From: Streptomyces sp. ML-6
GTDB taxonomy: Bacteria > Actinomycetota > Actinomycetes > Streptomycetales > Streptomycetaceae
NCBI RefSeq assembly: GCF_030116705.1
Contig: NZ_JAOTIK010000001.1
Location: 3,192,001 to 3,256,000 of the forward strand
Direction of reading: 5' to 3'
Length of the DNA: 64,000 nucleotides
A program made the position numbers and the translations under genes. A model generated the notes under the pieces. It was not told the DNA's origin and did not search any database. It saw nothing but the letters and a program-made list of their open reading frames with translations. The first letter of the stretch is position 1, and the number at the start of each line of letters is the position of its first letter. Positions 31,269 through 39,951 of this stretch are shown one piece after another.

Positions 31269-31673
31269 ATGCTTCGGGCTCTGATCTATCTTCTGCCGCT
31301 GGCGCTGACGATCTACGCGTTCATCGACTGCCTGAACACCCCCGAGGACGAGGCGAAGCACCTGCCGAAGATCGCCTGGGTCTTCATCATCCTGCTCTTC
31401 TGGATCGTGGGCCCGATCGTCTGGCTGGCCGCGGGCAGGACGCGCCACGCGCCCGCCGGGGGCCGCACCCCGTCCGAGTGGCACCGCAACCACCGCACGC
31501 AGTGGGTGGCGCCGGACGACAATCCGGAGTTCCTGAAGGCGCTGAAGGACGAGAACAAGAAGGACGAGTCGCTCCTCAAGGACTGGGAGGCGGACCTGCG
31601 CCGCCGCGAGGAGGAGCTGAAGCGTCGCGAGAGCGGAACGGGACCGGAGGAGCCGAACCCGCCCGCCTCGTGA
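31269..31673 (+). CDS. PLDc_N-domain membrane protein
   Basis: A 134-residue membrane protein: two hydrophobic segments, LIYLLPLALTIYAFIDCL (about residues 5-22) and AWVFIILLFWIVGPIVWLAA (about 36-55), matching the phospholipase D N-terminal (PLDc_N) domain found alone in many actinobacteria, then a charged, helical C-terminal region (KALKDENKKDESLLKDWEAD) likely to be a coiled coil. No PLD catalytic HKD motif is present. Function unknown. ATG preceded by a GGGGGGA run. A strong terminator follows 30 bp downstream. Confidence 0.82.
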   Translation: MLRALIYLLPLALTIYAFIDCLNTPEDEAKHLPKIAWVFIILLFWIVGPIVWLAAGRTRHAPAGGRTPSEWHRNHRTQWVAPDDNPEFLKALKDENKKDESLLKDWEADLRRREEELKRRESGTGPEEPNPPAS

Positions 31674-31705
31674 GTCCCCGCCCCCCACACACGCCGTCGC
31701 TTGCC

Positions 31706-31738
31706 GCCGCCCCCGCCCCTCGTCCGGGCGGGGGCGGC
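31706..31738 (+). terminator. Stem-loop terminator of the PLDc_N gene
   Basis: Perfect 13-bp arms GCCGCCCCCGCCC and GGGCGGGGGCGGC with a 7-nt loop. Confidence 0.88.
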
Positions 31739-31950
31739 GTCGTCATGTGTCCCCGGACCACCTGCGTGCGAAGCACCGGCCCCGGCGTTCCCGTGCGCCC
31801 CGCACGCCTCCCTGTGCGCAATGCCGGGGCCGGGTGGCCGCACGGCCCGTCCCTGATCGTTCGAAAATCCTCTCCTTTCCCCAACACCCTCCCGATACCC
31901 TTGTGTTGACGGTGTGACAGATCGGATGGAGCGTCGGCGCTGGGGGTGCT

Positions 31951-34017
31951 GTGGAGAGGGATCTGTACGGGCGCGAGGCGATCTTCGGCAACGACGGACT
32001 CGCGGCGCGACTGACCGGTCTCACCCCGTACGGCTCCGCCCGGGTCGCCTACGAGCACCCCGCCGATCCGCCGGTCGTCGTGCTGACCGGCGGGCGCGGC
32101 ATGGGCAAGACGGCCGTGCTCAAACAACTGCGCCACCTGTACCGGGAGATCACCCCGGTCGCCCTGATCGACTGCGAGGCCGTCCTGCCGCCCGAGGACC
32201 CGGGCCCCGGCTGGACCCCGGTGACCGGGGCGCTGCCGCAGCTGGCCGCCCAGCTGACGGCGCGGGTACGGGCCGCGCGTCCGGTGCAGTTCCCCCGGCT
32301 GAGCCTCGGGCTGGTGGCCGTCGCCTCCATCTCCTGGACCCGGGAGGACGAGACCCGGGCGCAGCGGGACCTCCAGTCGCTCGGCCCGCTGCTGGCGACC
32401 GTGGACGGCCGCGCCGACGCGGCGGCCGGCTGGGTCGCCAAGGTGCTGACGAAGCTGGCCGCCAACGCCTTCGACTCGGTGGCCCCGATGGCCGGGATGG
32501 TCGCCGAGGCCACGGTCGAGACGGTCATGGAGGAATCGTTCAGCCGGTTCCAGCGGCGCTCGGCGGACTGGTACGGGCGTTATCCGCACGCGGGCGGCAA
32601 CGGCCGGGTCGGGCTGCGTCAGCTGGCGGTCGACTTCGAGCGCGGCGGCGACCTGCGCCGCCGGGCCGAGGACCATCTGGTGCTCGCGATGGCGGAGGAC
32701 CTGGTCCGGGCGTACGGGGGGCTGGCGCGGGGTGCCCGCCGGGGCCGCCCGGTGCTGCTCGTCGACAACGCGCACGTACCGCTGGGCCGGCAGCTGGTGG
32801 GGCCGCTGCTGCGGCAGCGGGCCGCCGGGACGCACGACCGAATCGCGGTGTTCGCCACCTCGCGGGTGCGGGATCACGAGGGGCTGGCCCACGCCGTGCG
32901 GCGGCGGCTGCCGGAGGTGGCACACGTCTCGCACTGGTCCCGGGGCACCGGCGTGACGTCCGGCATCCTGGCCGTCGAGCTGACCCCGCTCGACCCGGAG
33001 CAGGTGCGTTCCGCCTTCGACCGGCACGACCCCCGGGGCCGTACCCGGGCCGGGCTGGCCCGCGGGGTGCACCGGCTGACCGGCGGGCGCCCGCTGGCCG
33101 TGGAGCTGCTGGCGCTGGCGGCGGGCCAGTCGCCCGATCCCGCCGCGCTGGTGCCGGGGTCGCTGCTGGACGCCGTGGTGGAGGTGCGCGAGGACCGGGC
33201 GCCCGCCCGGGTCGCCGACGAACTGCTGGCCCGGCTGCTGCCGGGGCCCGCGCAACGCCTCGACCACCTCGGCGTACTGGCCGCCGCGCACGGCGAGGAC
33301 TCCGCCCGGCTGCTCGCGGAGAACCGGCTGGGCCGGGGCGCGCCGGACGGCGACGTGGCGCTGCGGATGCGCGACGCGCTGCGGGCCGACGGCTGGCCGG
33401 CCGGGCCCGGTCACTTCGTCGCCGACCCGCTGCTGCGCACCCTGCTCCTGCACCGGCTGCGCTTCCAGGACGACGACCACCCCTCGCACGGGGTGTGGCA
33501 GGCGGTGCACGTCACGCTGCGCGGGGCGTACGCCCCCGGCGGGCGCCTCCCGGGCATCCCGTACCTGCTGCACCAAAAGCTGGTGCTGGGCGACGCGGAG
33601 GCGTGCGTGGCCCATCTGCGGCTGCGGTTCGACGAGCCGGACGTCCTGGGGTGGCTGGGCTCGCTGCGCTTCATCGCCTCGGCGCCGTACCCCCGCGCCC
33701 CGGGGGCCACCGGCCCCGACCCCCGGCGCGCCGTCGCGCTCGGCCGGGCCGACCACGCACCGCCCCAGGGGCTGGAGCCACCGGCCGCGGAGCTGCACAC
33801 GCGGCTGCGCCGGCTGCTGCACGGCCTCTGGCTGCTGTCCGATCCGCTGGCCCTGCCGGACGAAGAGGTGATCGACAAGATGGCACACGAACTGCGGCAG
33901 CTCTCCGGCCGCCATCCGACCGGCAACAGCGATCTGTGGGACGCGGCGAAGTACTGGCCGCGCGACATCCGGGCCTGGCGCCCGCTGTCCATGCCGCCCG
34001 GAGGCGACGATGCGTAA
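31951..34017 (+). CDS. P-loop ATPase of unknown function (STAND/AAA-like)
   Basis: A 688-residue cytosolic protein. Walker A is VVVLTGGRGMGKTAVL (about residues 42-57). A Walker B-like VLLVDNAHVPLG (about 268-279) follows, then an Arg-bearing sensor-like strand IAVFATSRVRDHEGLAH (about 297-313), and LTGGRPLAVELLALAAGQ (about 370-387), which resembles the GLPLA-type motif of STAND ATPases. No DNA-binding or transmembrane region is visible; the C-terminal 300 residues are unrecognised and helical. GTG start after a GGGGGTG stretch. The stop overlaps the next gene by 8 nt (ATGCGTAA), so the two proteins are made together. I propose a signalling or scaffold ATPase partnered with the anchored binding protein; function unknown. 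Confidence 0.8.
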   Translation: MERDLYGREAIFGNDGLAARLTGLTPYGSARVAYEHPADPPVVVLTGGRGMGKTAVLKQLRHLYREITPVALIDCEAVLPPEDPGPGWTPVTGALPQLAAQLTARVRAARPVQFPRLSLGLVAVASISWTREDETRAQRDLQSLGPLLATVDGRADAAAGWVAKVLTKLAANAFDSVAPMAGMVAEATVETVMEESFSRFQRRSADWYGRYPHAGGNGRVGLRQLAVDFERGGDLRRRAEDHLVLAMAEDLVRAYGGLARGARRGRPVLLVDNAHVPLGRQLVGPLLRQRAAGTHDRIAVFATSRVRDHEGLAHAVRRRLPEVAHVSHWSRGTGVTSGILAVELTPLDPEQVRSAFDRHDPRGRTRAGLARGVHRLTGGRPLAVELLALAAGQSPDPAALVPGSLLDAVVEVREDRAPARVADELLARLLPGPAQRLDHLGVLAAAHGEDSARLLAENRLGRGAPDGDVALRMRDALRADGWPAGPGHFVADPLLRTLLLHRLRFQDDDHPSHGVWQAVHVTLRGAYAPGGRLPGIPYLLHQKLVLGDAEACVAHLRLRFDEPDVLGWLGSLRFIASAPYPRAPGATGPDPRRAVALGRADHAPPQGLEPPAAELHTRLRRLLHGLWLLSDPLALPDEEVIDKMAHELRQLSGRHPTGNSDLWDAAKYWPRDIRAWRPLSMPPGGDDA

Positions 34018-35578
34018 CCCGCTGCGCTACCGGCTCTGGTACACCACCCGGCAGAAGGTCGTCTCCTCGGTGGTCGCCGGCGCCCTGGCCGTCACCGGCG
34101 GCTGGTACGCGTTCGGCCGGATCACCGCCCCCGAGGACCGCTCCTGCGCGAAGGGCGTCGAGCGGCCCGTCGGCAGCGAGGAGTGCGTCGGCGTCGCCGA
34201 CGGCGGCACCTACGACTTCGGCCGGCCCCAGCTGACCGAGGTCGTGGCGGCCATCGCCCGGGAGAACGCCACCCTGAAGCCCGGCCGGTACGCCACGGTC
34301 GCGCTGCTGTTGCCGCTGACCTCGACGGACCGGGCGATGCGGACGAAGGTGCAGCACGAGCTGCAGGGCGCGTTCGCCGCGCAGTACCGGGCCAACCGGC
34401 TCTCCAACGGCCAGGTGCCGAAGATCCGGCTGGTGCTCGCCAACAGCGGGAAGAACAACCTGCTGTGGCGCCCGGCCGTGGAGCGGCTGAAGAGGATGAC
34501 CGGCGCCCCGGACCACCTGCGGGCCGTGTCGGGCGTCGCCACCAGCAGTACCGAGATCAAGTCGGCGGTACGGGAGCTGACCGCCGCGCACATCGCGGTC
34601 GTCGGCACCACCATCACCGCCGACGACATCGCCAACGGCCCGCGGACCGACCCGTTCCCCGGGCTGGCCCGGGTCTCCCCCACCAACCGGGACGAGGCCG
34701 CGGCCCTGGCCCACTACGGGCAGGTCAAGGCGGAGAGGGCGCTGCTGGTCCAGGACACCCGGACCGGCGACCACTACACCGACACCCTGCGCACCGCCTT
34801 CACCCGGCTGGTCCGGGGCACCCGCTACCAGCCGCAGCTGTTCACCTCGCGCAGCGACCCCAACGACGAGGGCAACACGGCCAACACCTTCCGCGACATC
34901 ACCCATCTGATCTGCGACACCGAGGACGCGGACACGGTGTTCTTCGCCGGACGCCACGTCCAGCTGCGGCAGTTCATCAACGCGCTCGGCGGGCGCGGCT
35001 GCCAGGACCGCCCCTTCACGGTCCTGACCGGCGACGAGGGCTCCTACCTGGGCAGCGACAAGAAGCTCGACCGGACCGCGCTGCGCCGGAAGGTCACCGT
35101 CCGCTACGCCTCGCTGGCCCACCCCGACGCCTGGGCGGCGACGCCCGCGAAGGGGAAGGCGACGACGGGCGGCTCCCCGAAGGACTACCAGGACTTCCTG
35201 GACCTGCTGGCCACGCTGTCGGAGGCACCGGCCGGGCCGATCGGGCCGACGCGGCACGAGGACCTCACCGACGGCCAGCTCATCATCGCCCACGACGCGA
35301 TGACGCTGGCCGTGCAGGCCATCCGGCGGGCGAGCCCGGGCGGGCGGCTGCCGGAGCTCGCGGACGTGGGCGAGCAGTGGTCCCGGGTGAACGGATCGCT
35401 GAAGGTGTCGGGCGCCAGCGGCTGGATCTGCCTGGACAACCACGGCAACCCGCACAACAAGGCGGTCCCGGTGGTGGAACTGTCGGCCGACGACGCCCTC
35501 CAGCGGTTCGTGACGCTCGCCTGGCCGGAGAGGGAAGCGCCGGACGCCAAGTGCCTGCCCCCGGCCACGACTCCGTAG
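34010..35578 (+). CDS. Membrane-anchored periplasmic-binding-fold (type I) protein
   Basis: A 522-residue protein with a short cytoplasmic start (MRNPLRYRLWYTTRQK), one transmembrane helix (about residues 17-36) and a large extracytoplasmic region. Residues about 90-400 read as a type I periplasmic-binding fold like branched-chain amino acid receptors: TVALLLPLTSTDRAMRTK, IRLVLANSGKNN, VSGVATSSTEIKSAVREL, HIAVVGTTITADDIA and ERALLVQDTRTGDHYTDTLR. There is no lipobox and no ABC permease nearby. Several Cys pairs (CAKG, EECVG, ICDT, GRGCQD, WICLD) suggest disulfides. It overlaps the upstream ATPase gene by 8 nt. Likely an extracellular ligand sensor or capture protein acting with that ATPase, but its helix would have to convey the signal; this is inference. 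Confidence 0.8.
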   Translation: MRNPLRYRLWYTTRQKVVSSVVAGALAVTGGWYAFGRITAPEDRSCAKGVERPVGSEECVGVADGGTYDFGRPQLTEVVAAIARENATLKPGRYATVALLLPLTSTDRAMRTKVQHELQGAFAAQYRANRLSNGQVPKIRLVLANSGKNNLLWRPAVERLKRMTGAPDHLRAVSGVATSSTEIKSAVRELTAAHIAVVGTTITADDIANGPRTDPFPGLARVSPTNRDEAAALAHYGQVKAERALLVQDTRTGDHYTDTLRTAFTRLVRGTRYQPQLFTSRSDPNDEGNTANTFRDITHLICDTEDADTVFFAGRHVQLRQFINALGGRGCQDRPFTVLTGDEGSYLGSDKKLDRTALRRKVTVRYASLAHPDAWAATPAKGKATTGGSPKDYQDFLDLLATLSEAPAGPIGPTRHEDLTDGQLIIAHDAMTLAVQAIRRASPGGRLPELADVGEQWSRVNGSLKVSGASGWICLDNHGNPHNKAVPVVELSADDALQRFVTLAWPEREAPDAKCLPPATTP

Positions 35579-35588
35579 TACCCGGGGT

Positions 35589-36116
35589 TCACCGTTCGGC
35601 CGCGGCGTACTGTTCGCGCAGTTCGGCCCAGCGCACCGGGGTCCACCTCGACCAGTCGGCCGGGTAGCCGTCGAGGGCGTCCACGAGGTACAGGAAGTGG
35701 TCGTGCCAGCTCGCGAGGCGGTCCAGGCGCAGGGCGTCGTCGCCCCGGAACTCGTTGGTGAAGCGCAGCAGCACATGGTCGCCGCGCGGTGGCTCCAGGT
35801 GGAAGCGGACCCGGCCGCAGGGCTCCTCGAAGGTGTACTCGGCGACCCGCTCGACGTCCCAGGCGGTGACGGTGCCCGGGACGGGGGCGGCGTCCCCGTC
35901 CCGTTCGGTGGTCAGCGGGCGGAGCGTGATCGCGCCGCCCATGCGCCGCTGGAACGGGTCGGCCCCGGCGAGCCAGCCGCTCAGTCCCCCGGAATCGGCA
36001 ACGGCTGCCCACACCCGTGGAACGGGGTGGGGCAGCCGTACGGTGAACCGCAGGACGTGCAGGTCACCGCGGGTCTCGCTGGTGCCGTACTCGATGACGG
36101 GGCTCGCATCGGTCAT
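35589..36116 (-). CDS. SRPBCC-family protein (START/AHSA1-like)
   Basis: A 175-residue helix-grip-fold protein. The N-terminal strand and helix LHVLRFTVRLPHPVPRVWAA (about residues 19-38) is the SRPBCC/AHSA1 start, followed by GLSGWLAGADPFQRRMGGAI, strands through VTAWDVERVAEYTFEEP and HVLLRFTNEF, and a C-terminal amphipathic helix (ASWHDHFLYLVDALDG). It probably binds a hydrophobic ligand; ligand unknown. The ATG has only a weak GGAA upstream. It converges with the binding-protein gene, with 10 bp between stops. Confidence 0.8.
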   Translation of the reverse strand: MTDASPVIEYGTSETRGDLHVLRFTVRLPHPVPRVWAAVADSGGLSGWLAGADPFQRRMGGAITLRPLTTERDGDAAPVPGTVTAWDVERVAEYTFEEPCGRVRFHLEPPRGDHVLLRFTNEFRGDDALRLDRLASWHDHFLYLVDALDGYPADWSRWTPVRWAELREQYAAAER

Positions 36117-36220
36117 GGTTCCAGCGTGGCCCCGTGCCGGGCGCCCCGCACCCGTACGGGTGCGGAGCCCTTGCGCGTCCGGAGAGCTTGCCGGTACGGG
36201 GCCTTGCGGGTCCGGGCCGG

Positions 36221-37306
36221 TCAGACGCCCGCGTAGGAGTGCTTGCCGGTGACGAAGATGTTCACGCCGTAGTAGTTGAAGAGCCAGCAGCCGAAGGCGA
36301 GCAGCGCCAGGTAGGCGGCCTTGCGGCCCTTCCAGCCCGCGGTGGCGCGGGCGTGCAGGTAGGCGGCGTACGCGACCCAGGTGATGAAGGACCAGACCTC
36401 CTTGGGGTCCCAGCCCCAGTAGCGGCCCCACGCGTCGCCCGCCCAGATGGCGCCCGCGATGATCGTGAACGTCCACAGCGGGAAGACCGCGGCGTTGATG
36501 CGGTACGAGAACTTGTCGAGCGAGGCGGCGGCGGGCAGCCGGGAGAGCACGGAGCGGGCGAACGCGCCGGGCTGACCACCACTGGCGAGCTTGCTCTCGT
36601 AGCTGTCGCGGAAGAGGTAGAGCAGGGTGCCGACCGCGCCGAGGTAGAAGACGGCGCCGCAGAAGATGGCGGTGGAGACGTGGATCCACAGCCAGTACGA
36701 GTGCAGCGCGGGCACCAGCTGGTCGCTGTCGGTGTAGAGCCACGTGGTCGCGATGCCGAGGTCCAGCAGGACGGTGGTGACCAGGAGCAGCCCCATCCAG
36801 CGGACGTTCTTGCCCAGCGCCAGGAGGACCAGGTACGAGCCGACCGCCACCGTGGAGAAGGTGATGGAGAACTCGTACATGTTGCCCCAGGGGGCGCGCT
36901 GCACGGACATCGCGCGGGCGATGACGCCGGCGGCCTGCACGAGGAAGGCGAGCACGGTCATGGAGACCGCGACCCGCCCGTACAGGTCGCCCTTGAGCGT
37001 GCCGCCGGCCGCGCCGGGCCCGTCCGGGACGTCGCGGGAACCGGCTGCGGCGCGCGTGACGATCTTCGGGCGGTCCAGGACGGCGGTCCCGCCGCCCTTC
37101 TGCGCGACCTGCACCTTCACCTGGGCGGCGGCCCCGGTCCCGGCCCCGGTCAGGGCGGCGGCGGTGCGGCCGACCTTGCTGCGGCTGCCGAACACCCATT
37201 CCGCGATGTGCGCGAGGAAGGCCAGGGTGTAGACGGCCATCGCCGAATAGATCAGCACATTGCTGGTGTGCGCCAGGTTCTCGTTGGTAGCGGCGGCGAG
37301 ATTCAC
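36221..37306 (-). CDS. ccsB: Cytochrome c biogenesis protein CcsB/ResC
   Basis: A 361-residue membrane protein of the system II (Ccs/Res) cytochrome c maturation machinery that passes haem across the membrane and attaches it to apocytochromes with ResB. It has about eight hydrophobic segments and the tryptophan-rich haem-handling WWD motif WGRYWGWDPKEVWSF (about residues 287-301), with conserved His in LHSYWLWIHVSTA and LHARATAG. GTG start overlaps the resB stop (GTGA). An N-terminal 60-residue Ala/Gly-rich cytoplasmic insert (about 45-100) is a feature of actinobacterial forms. Confidence 0.93.
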   Translation of the reverse strand: MNLAAATNENLAHTSNVLIYSAMAVYTLAFLAHIAEWVFGSRSKVGRTAAALTGAGTGAAAQVKVQVAQKGGGTAVLDRPKIVTRAAAGSRDVPDGPGAAGGTLKGDLYGRVAVSMTVLAFLVQAAGVIARAMSVQRAPWGNMYEFSITFSTVAVGSYLVLLALGKNVRWMGLLLVTTVLLDLGIATTWLYTDSDQLVPALHSYWLWIHVSTAIFCGAVFYLGAVGTLLYLFRDSYESKLASGGQPGAFARSVLSRLPAAASLDKFSYRINAAVFPLWTFTIIAGAIWAGDAWGRYWGWDPKEVWSFITWVAYAAYLHARATAGWKGRKAAYLALLAFGCWLFNYYGVNIFVTGKHSYAGV

Positions 37307-39177
37307 TTCTCAGCCCCTTCGGCAGGATCTTCGGAGGATTCTTCGACGGCGTCGGAATCCGATTCGGGTCCGGCGTCGGGGTCGGTCCCGGACCCGGAAC
37401 CGGGCTCGGACTCGGATGCGGCGCCGGACCCGGATGCGGGCTCGGACGTGGAGCCGGAACCGGACTCCGAGCCGGGCTCGGACCCGGAATCGGACTCGGG
37501 ATCGGGGTCGGGTACCGGGGGCGCCGAGGCGACGAGTTCGACCGCGAGGTCGGCCAGTTCCTCGGGCAGCTTCGCGGACTCGCTGCGGCCCAGGCCCGCC
37601 ATCTCGACGACGGTGACGCCGTCCGCGCCGCGCACCGCCCGCACCCAGACCCGGCGCCGCTGGATGAACAGCGAGCCCGCGAGTCCGGCGATCGCGGCGA
37701 CCGCACCGCCGAGCGCCCAGCCGCTGGCCGGCTGCTCGGTGATCTGGAAGCTGGCCCACTCCTGGAGGCCCTCGAACGTGATGGAGCCGGCGCCGTCGGG
37801 CAGCTTCATGGTCTCGCCGACCAGCAGCCGCTGCTTGAGCTGATTGCCGTCGGCGTCCTTGAACTCCGTCATCTTGGACTTGTCCAGCTGGTAGACGTTC
37901 TGCGCCAGCCCGGAGTCCACGCCGAGGGAGCCGTGGTAGCCGTTGAGGGCCAGCACGGGGAAGTCGGCGGCCGGGAACTGCGAGAACATCGTGCCCTTGC
38001 CGCTGCCCGCGAAGGTCGGCACGAAGAACGCCTGGAAGCCGAGCTGGGTCTTCTTGCCGTTCTTGTCGCGGTAGCCGTCCAGGACCTTGATCGCCCCGCT
38101 CGACGTGACGTTGTTGTCGATCGGCAGCAGCGGCACCGCGTTCCGGTAGACCTCCTTGCCCTTGCCGTCCTTGACGGAGACGACCGGCGCGTAGCCGTGG
38201 GCGTTGAGGTAGACCTTGGTGCTGCCGACGACGAGGGGTTCGTTGACCCTGATGACGGTCTTCTTCGGCTTGCCGTACGCGCCCTCCGCGTACGTCACGT
38301 GCGCCTCGTAGGTCCGGGCCGTGCCCCGCTGGGGGCCGCTGCGCTCGTACGTGCCGGTGAACTCGTCGAGCGTGAAGCTGAACGGGGTGAGCGAGTCGTG
38401 GTCGAACAGCGAGCCGGACTTGAAGTCGTCGTACTGCGTGAGCGTGTTGGCGAAGCCGTCGCCCTCGACGATCAGCTTGCCGCCCTCGGACTTGAAGAGC
38501 TGCCCGCAGGCGAACGCGACCAGCATCACGATCAGGGAGACGTGGAAGATCAGGTTCCCGGCCTCGCGCAGATAGCCCTTCTCGGCCGCCACCGAGCCGT
38601 TCACCGCGTGCACCCGGTAGCGGCGCTTCCGGATGATCGCGAGCGCGGCCTCGTGGACCTGCTCGGGATCGGCCTCGGTGCGCCAGGTGGTGTACGCGGG
38701 CAGCCTGGTCAGGCGCTTGGGGGCGCCGGGCGGGCGGCTGCGCAGCTGGCCCACGAACTGGCCGGTGCGCGGCACGATGCAGCCGATGAGCGAGACGAAC
38801 AGCAGGATGTAGATCGCGGAGAACCACACCGAGCTGTAGACGTCGAAGAACTGGAGCTTCTCGTAGACCGGCGTGAGGGTGGTGTGCGCCTTCTTGAACG
38901 CCTCCACCTTCAGCTCGTCCACGCTGTTCTGCGGGATCAGCGAGCCGGGGATGGCGCCGAGCGACAGCAGGAAGAGCAGGATCAGCGCGACCCGCATCGA
39001 GGTGAGCTGCCGCCAGAACCAGCGGGCCCAGCCGACGAAGCCCATGGCGGGCAGGCCGGTCTCGTTCTCCTCGCGCGGCGCGGTGGAGAGCCGGGTGCCG
39101 TCGGCGCCCGGTCCGGAGGAACTCTCCTCGTCCCGGCGCTGCTGCTCCGGGGCGGGGTTGGACTTGGTGTTGCTCAT
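37303..39177 (-). CDS. resB: Cytochrome c biogenesis protein ResB
   Basis: A 624-residue ResB/Ccs1 protein, partner of CcsB in system II. After a charged N-terminal tail, WFWRQLTSMRVALILLFLLS (about residues 53-72) begins the first transmembrane helices; PGSLIPQNSVDELKV and FFDVYSSVWFSAIYILLF are family blocks, and a large extracytoplasmic domain follows REAGNLIFHVSLIVMLVAFA. The last about 70 residues are a low-complexity Asp/Ser/Glu/Pro/Gly tail of short SEPGSESGSG-like repeats, probably disordered and cytoplasmic. Coupled to ccsB by a GTGA overlap and 5 bp from ccdA. Start ATG lacks a strong ribosome site, fitting coupling to ccdA. Confidence 0.92.
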   Translation of the reverse strand: MSNTKSNPAPEQQRRDEESSSGPGADGTRLSTAPREENETGLPAMGFVGWARWFWRQLTSMRVALILLFLLSLGAIPGSLIPQNSVDELKVEAFKKAHTTLTPVYEKLQFFDVYSSVWFSAIYILLFVSLIGCIVPRTGQFVGQLRSRPPGAPKRLTRLPAYTTWRTEADPEQVHEAALAIIRKRRYRVHAVNGSVAAEKGYLREAGNLIFHVSLIVMLVAFACGQLFKSEGGKLIVEGDGFANTLTQYDDFKSGSLFDHDSLTPFSFTLDEFTGTYERSGPQRGTARTYEAHVTYAEGAYGKPKKTVIRVNEPLVVGSTKVYLNAHGYAPVVSVKDGKGKEVYRNAVPLLPIDNNVTSSGAIKVLDGYRDKNGKKTQLGFQAFFVPTFAGSGKGTMFSQFPAADFPVLALNGYHGSLGVDSGLAQNVYQLDKSKMTEFKDADGNQLKQRLLVGETMKLPDGAGSITFEGLQEWASFQITEQPASGWALGGAVAAIAGLAGSLFIQRRRVWVRAVRGADGVTVVEMAGLGRSESAKLPEELADLAVELVASAPPVPDPDPESDSGSEPGSESGSGSTSEPASGSGAASESEPGSGSGTDPDAGPESDSDAVEESSEDPAEGAEK

Positions 39178-39182
39178 GGAAC

Positions 39183-39947
39183 TCAGATCCCCACCGTGAA
39201 GCCGTTGGACCAGCCCTGTACCTGCTGCATCATCGTGTCCCACACACCTGTGAGCAGGAGCAGACCGGTCACGATCATCATTCCGCCGCCGATCCGCATC
39301 ACCCAGGCGTAGTGCTTCTTGACCCAGCCGAACGCGCCGAGCGCCTTGCGGAAGGCGACGGCGGTGAGGACGAAGGGGATACCGAGGCCGAGGCAGTACG
39401 CGACGGTCAGTATCGCCCCGCGCCCGGCGGTGCCCTGGTCCATCGCGAGGATGCTCACCGAGCTGAGCGTCGGGCCCAGGCACGGGGTCCAGCCGATCCC
39501 GAAGAGGGCGCCCAGCAGCGGGGCGCCCGCCAGTCCGGTCACCGGCCGCTTGTGGATGCGGAACTCGCGCTGCGTCATCCAGGGCATCAGGCCCATGAAG
39601 AAGGCGCCCATCAGGATCATCAGCACGCCGAGGATCTTGGTGAGGATCCCGCTGTTCTCCAGGAGGGTCTGGCCGAAGAAACCGAAGAGCGCGCCGCCGG
39701 AGACGAACACGGCGGTGAAGCCGAGCACGAAGAGCGAGGCGCCCGCGATCATCCGGCCCCGCCGGGCCTGCGCCAGGTCGGTGCCGCTCACACCCGTGAC
39801 GTAACTGAGGTAGCCGGGCACCAGCGGCAGGACGCACGGCGAGAAGAAGGAGACGAGCCCGGCGAGCACGGAGATGGGCAGGGCGACGAGCAGCGCCCCG
39901 TTCATCACGGTCTCGTTCTCGCCCGTGAGCGCGGCAAGGGTGTGCAC
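39183..39947 (-). CDS. ccdA: CcdA-type thiol-disulfide electron transfer membrane protein
   Basis: A 254-residue CcdA/DsbD-beta membrane protein with six transmembrane segments. It carries reducing equivalents from cytosolic thioredoxin to the outside to keep apocytochrome CxxCH cysteines reduced. The paired Cys lie in VSFFSPCVLPLVPGYLSY (about residues 32-49) and GIGWTPCLGPTLSSVS (about 149-164), the conserved SPCxxP and TPCxGP motifs. GTG start, 4 bp after the stop of the TlpA-like gene, so the four genes TlpA-ccdA-resB-ccsB form one operon. Confidence 0.93.
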   Translation of the reverse strand: MHTLAALTGENETVMNGALLVALPISVLAGLVSFFSPCVLPLVPGYLSYVTGVSGTDLAQARRGRMIAGASLFVLGFTAVFVSGGALFGFFGQTLLENSGILTKILGVLMILMGAFFMGLMPWMTQREFRIHKRPVTGLAGAPLLGALFGIGWTPCLGPTLSSVSILAMDQGTAGRGAILTVAYCLGLGIPFVLTAVAFRKALGAFGWVKKHYAWVMRIGGGMMIVTGLLLLTGVWDTMMQQVQGWSNGFTVGI

Positions 39948-39951
39948 GGGA

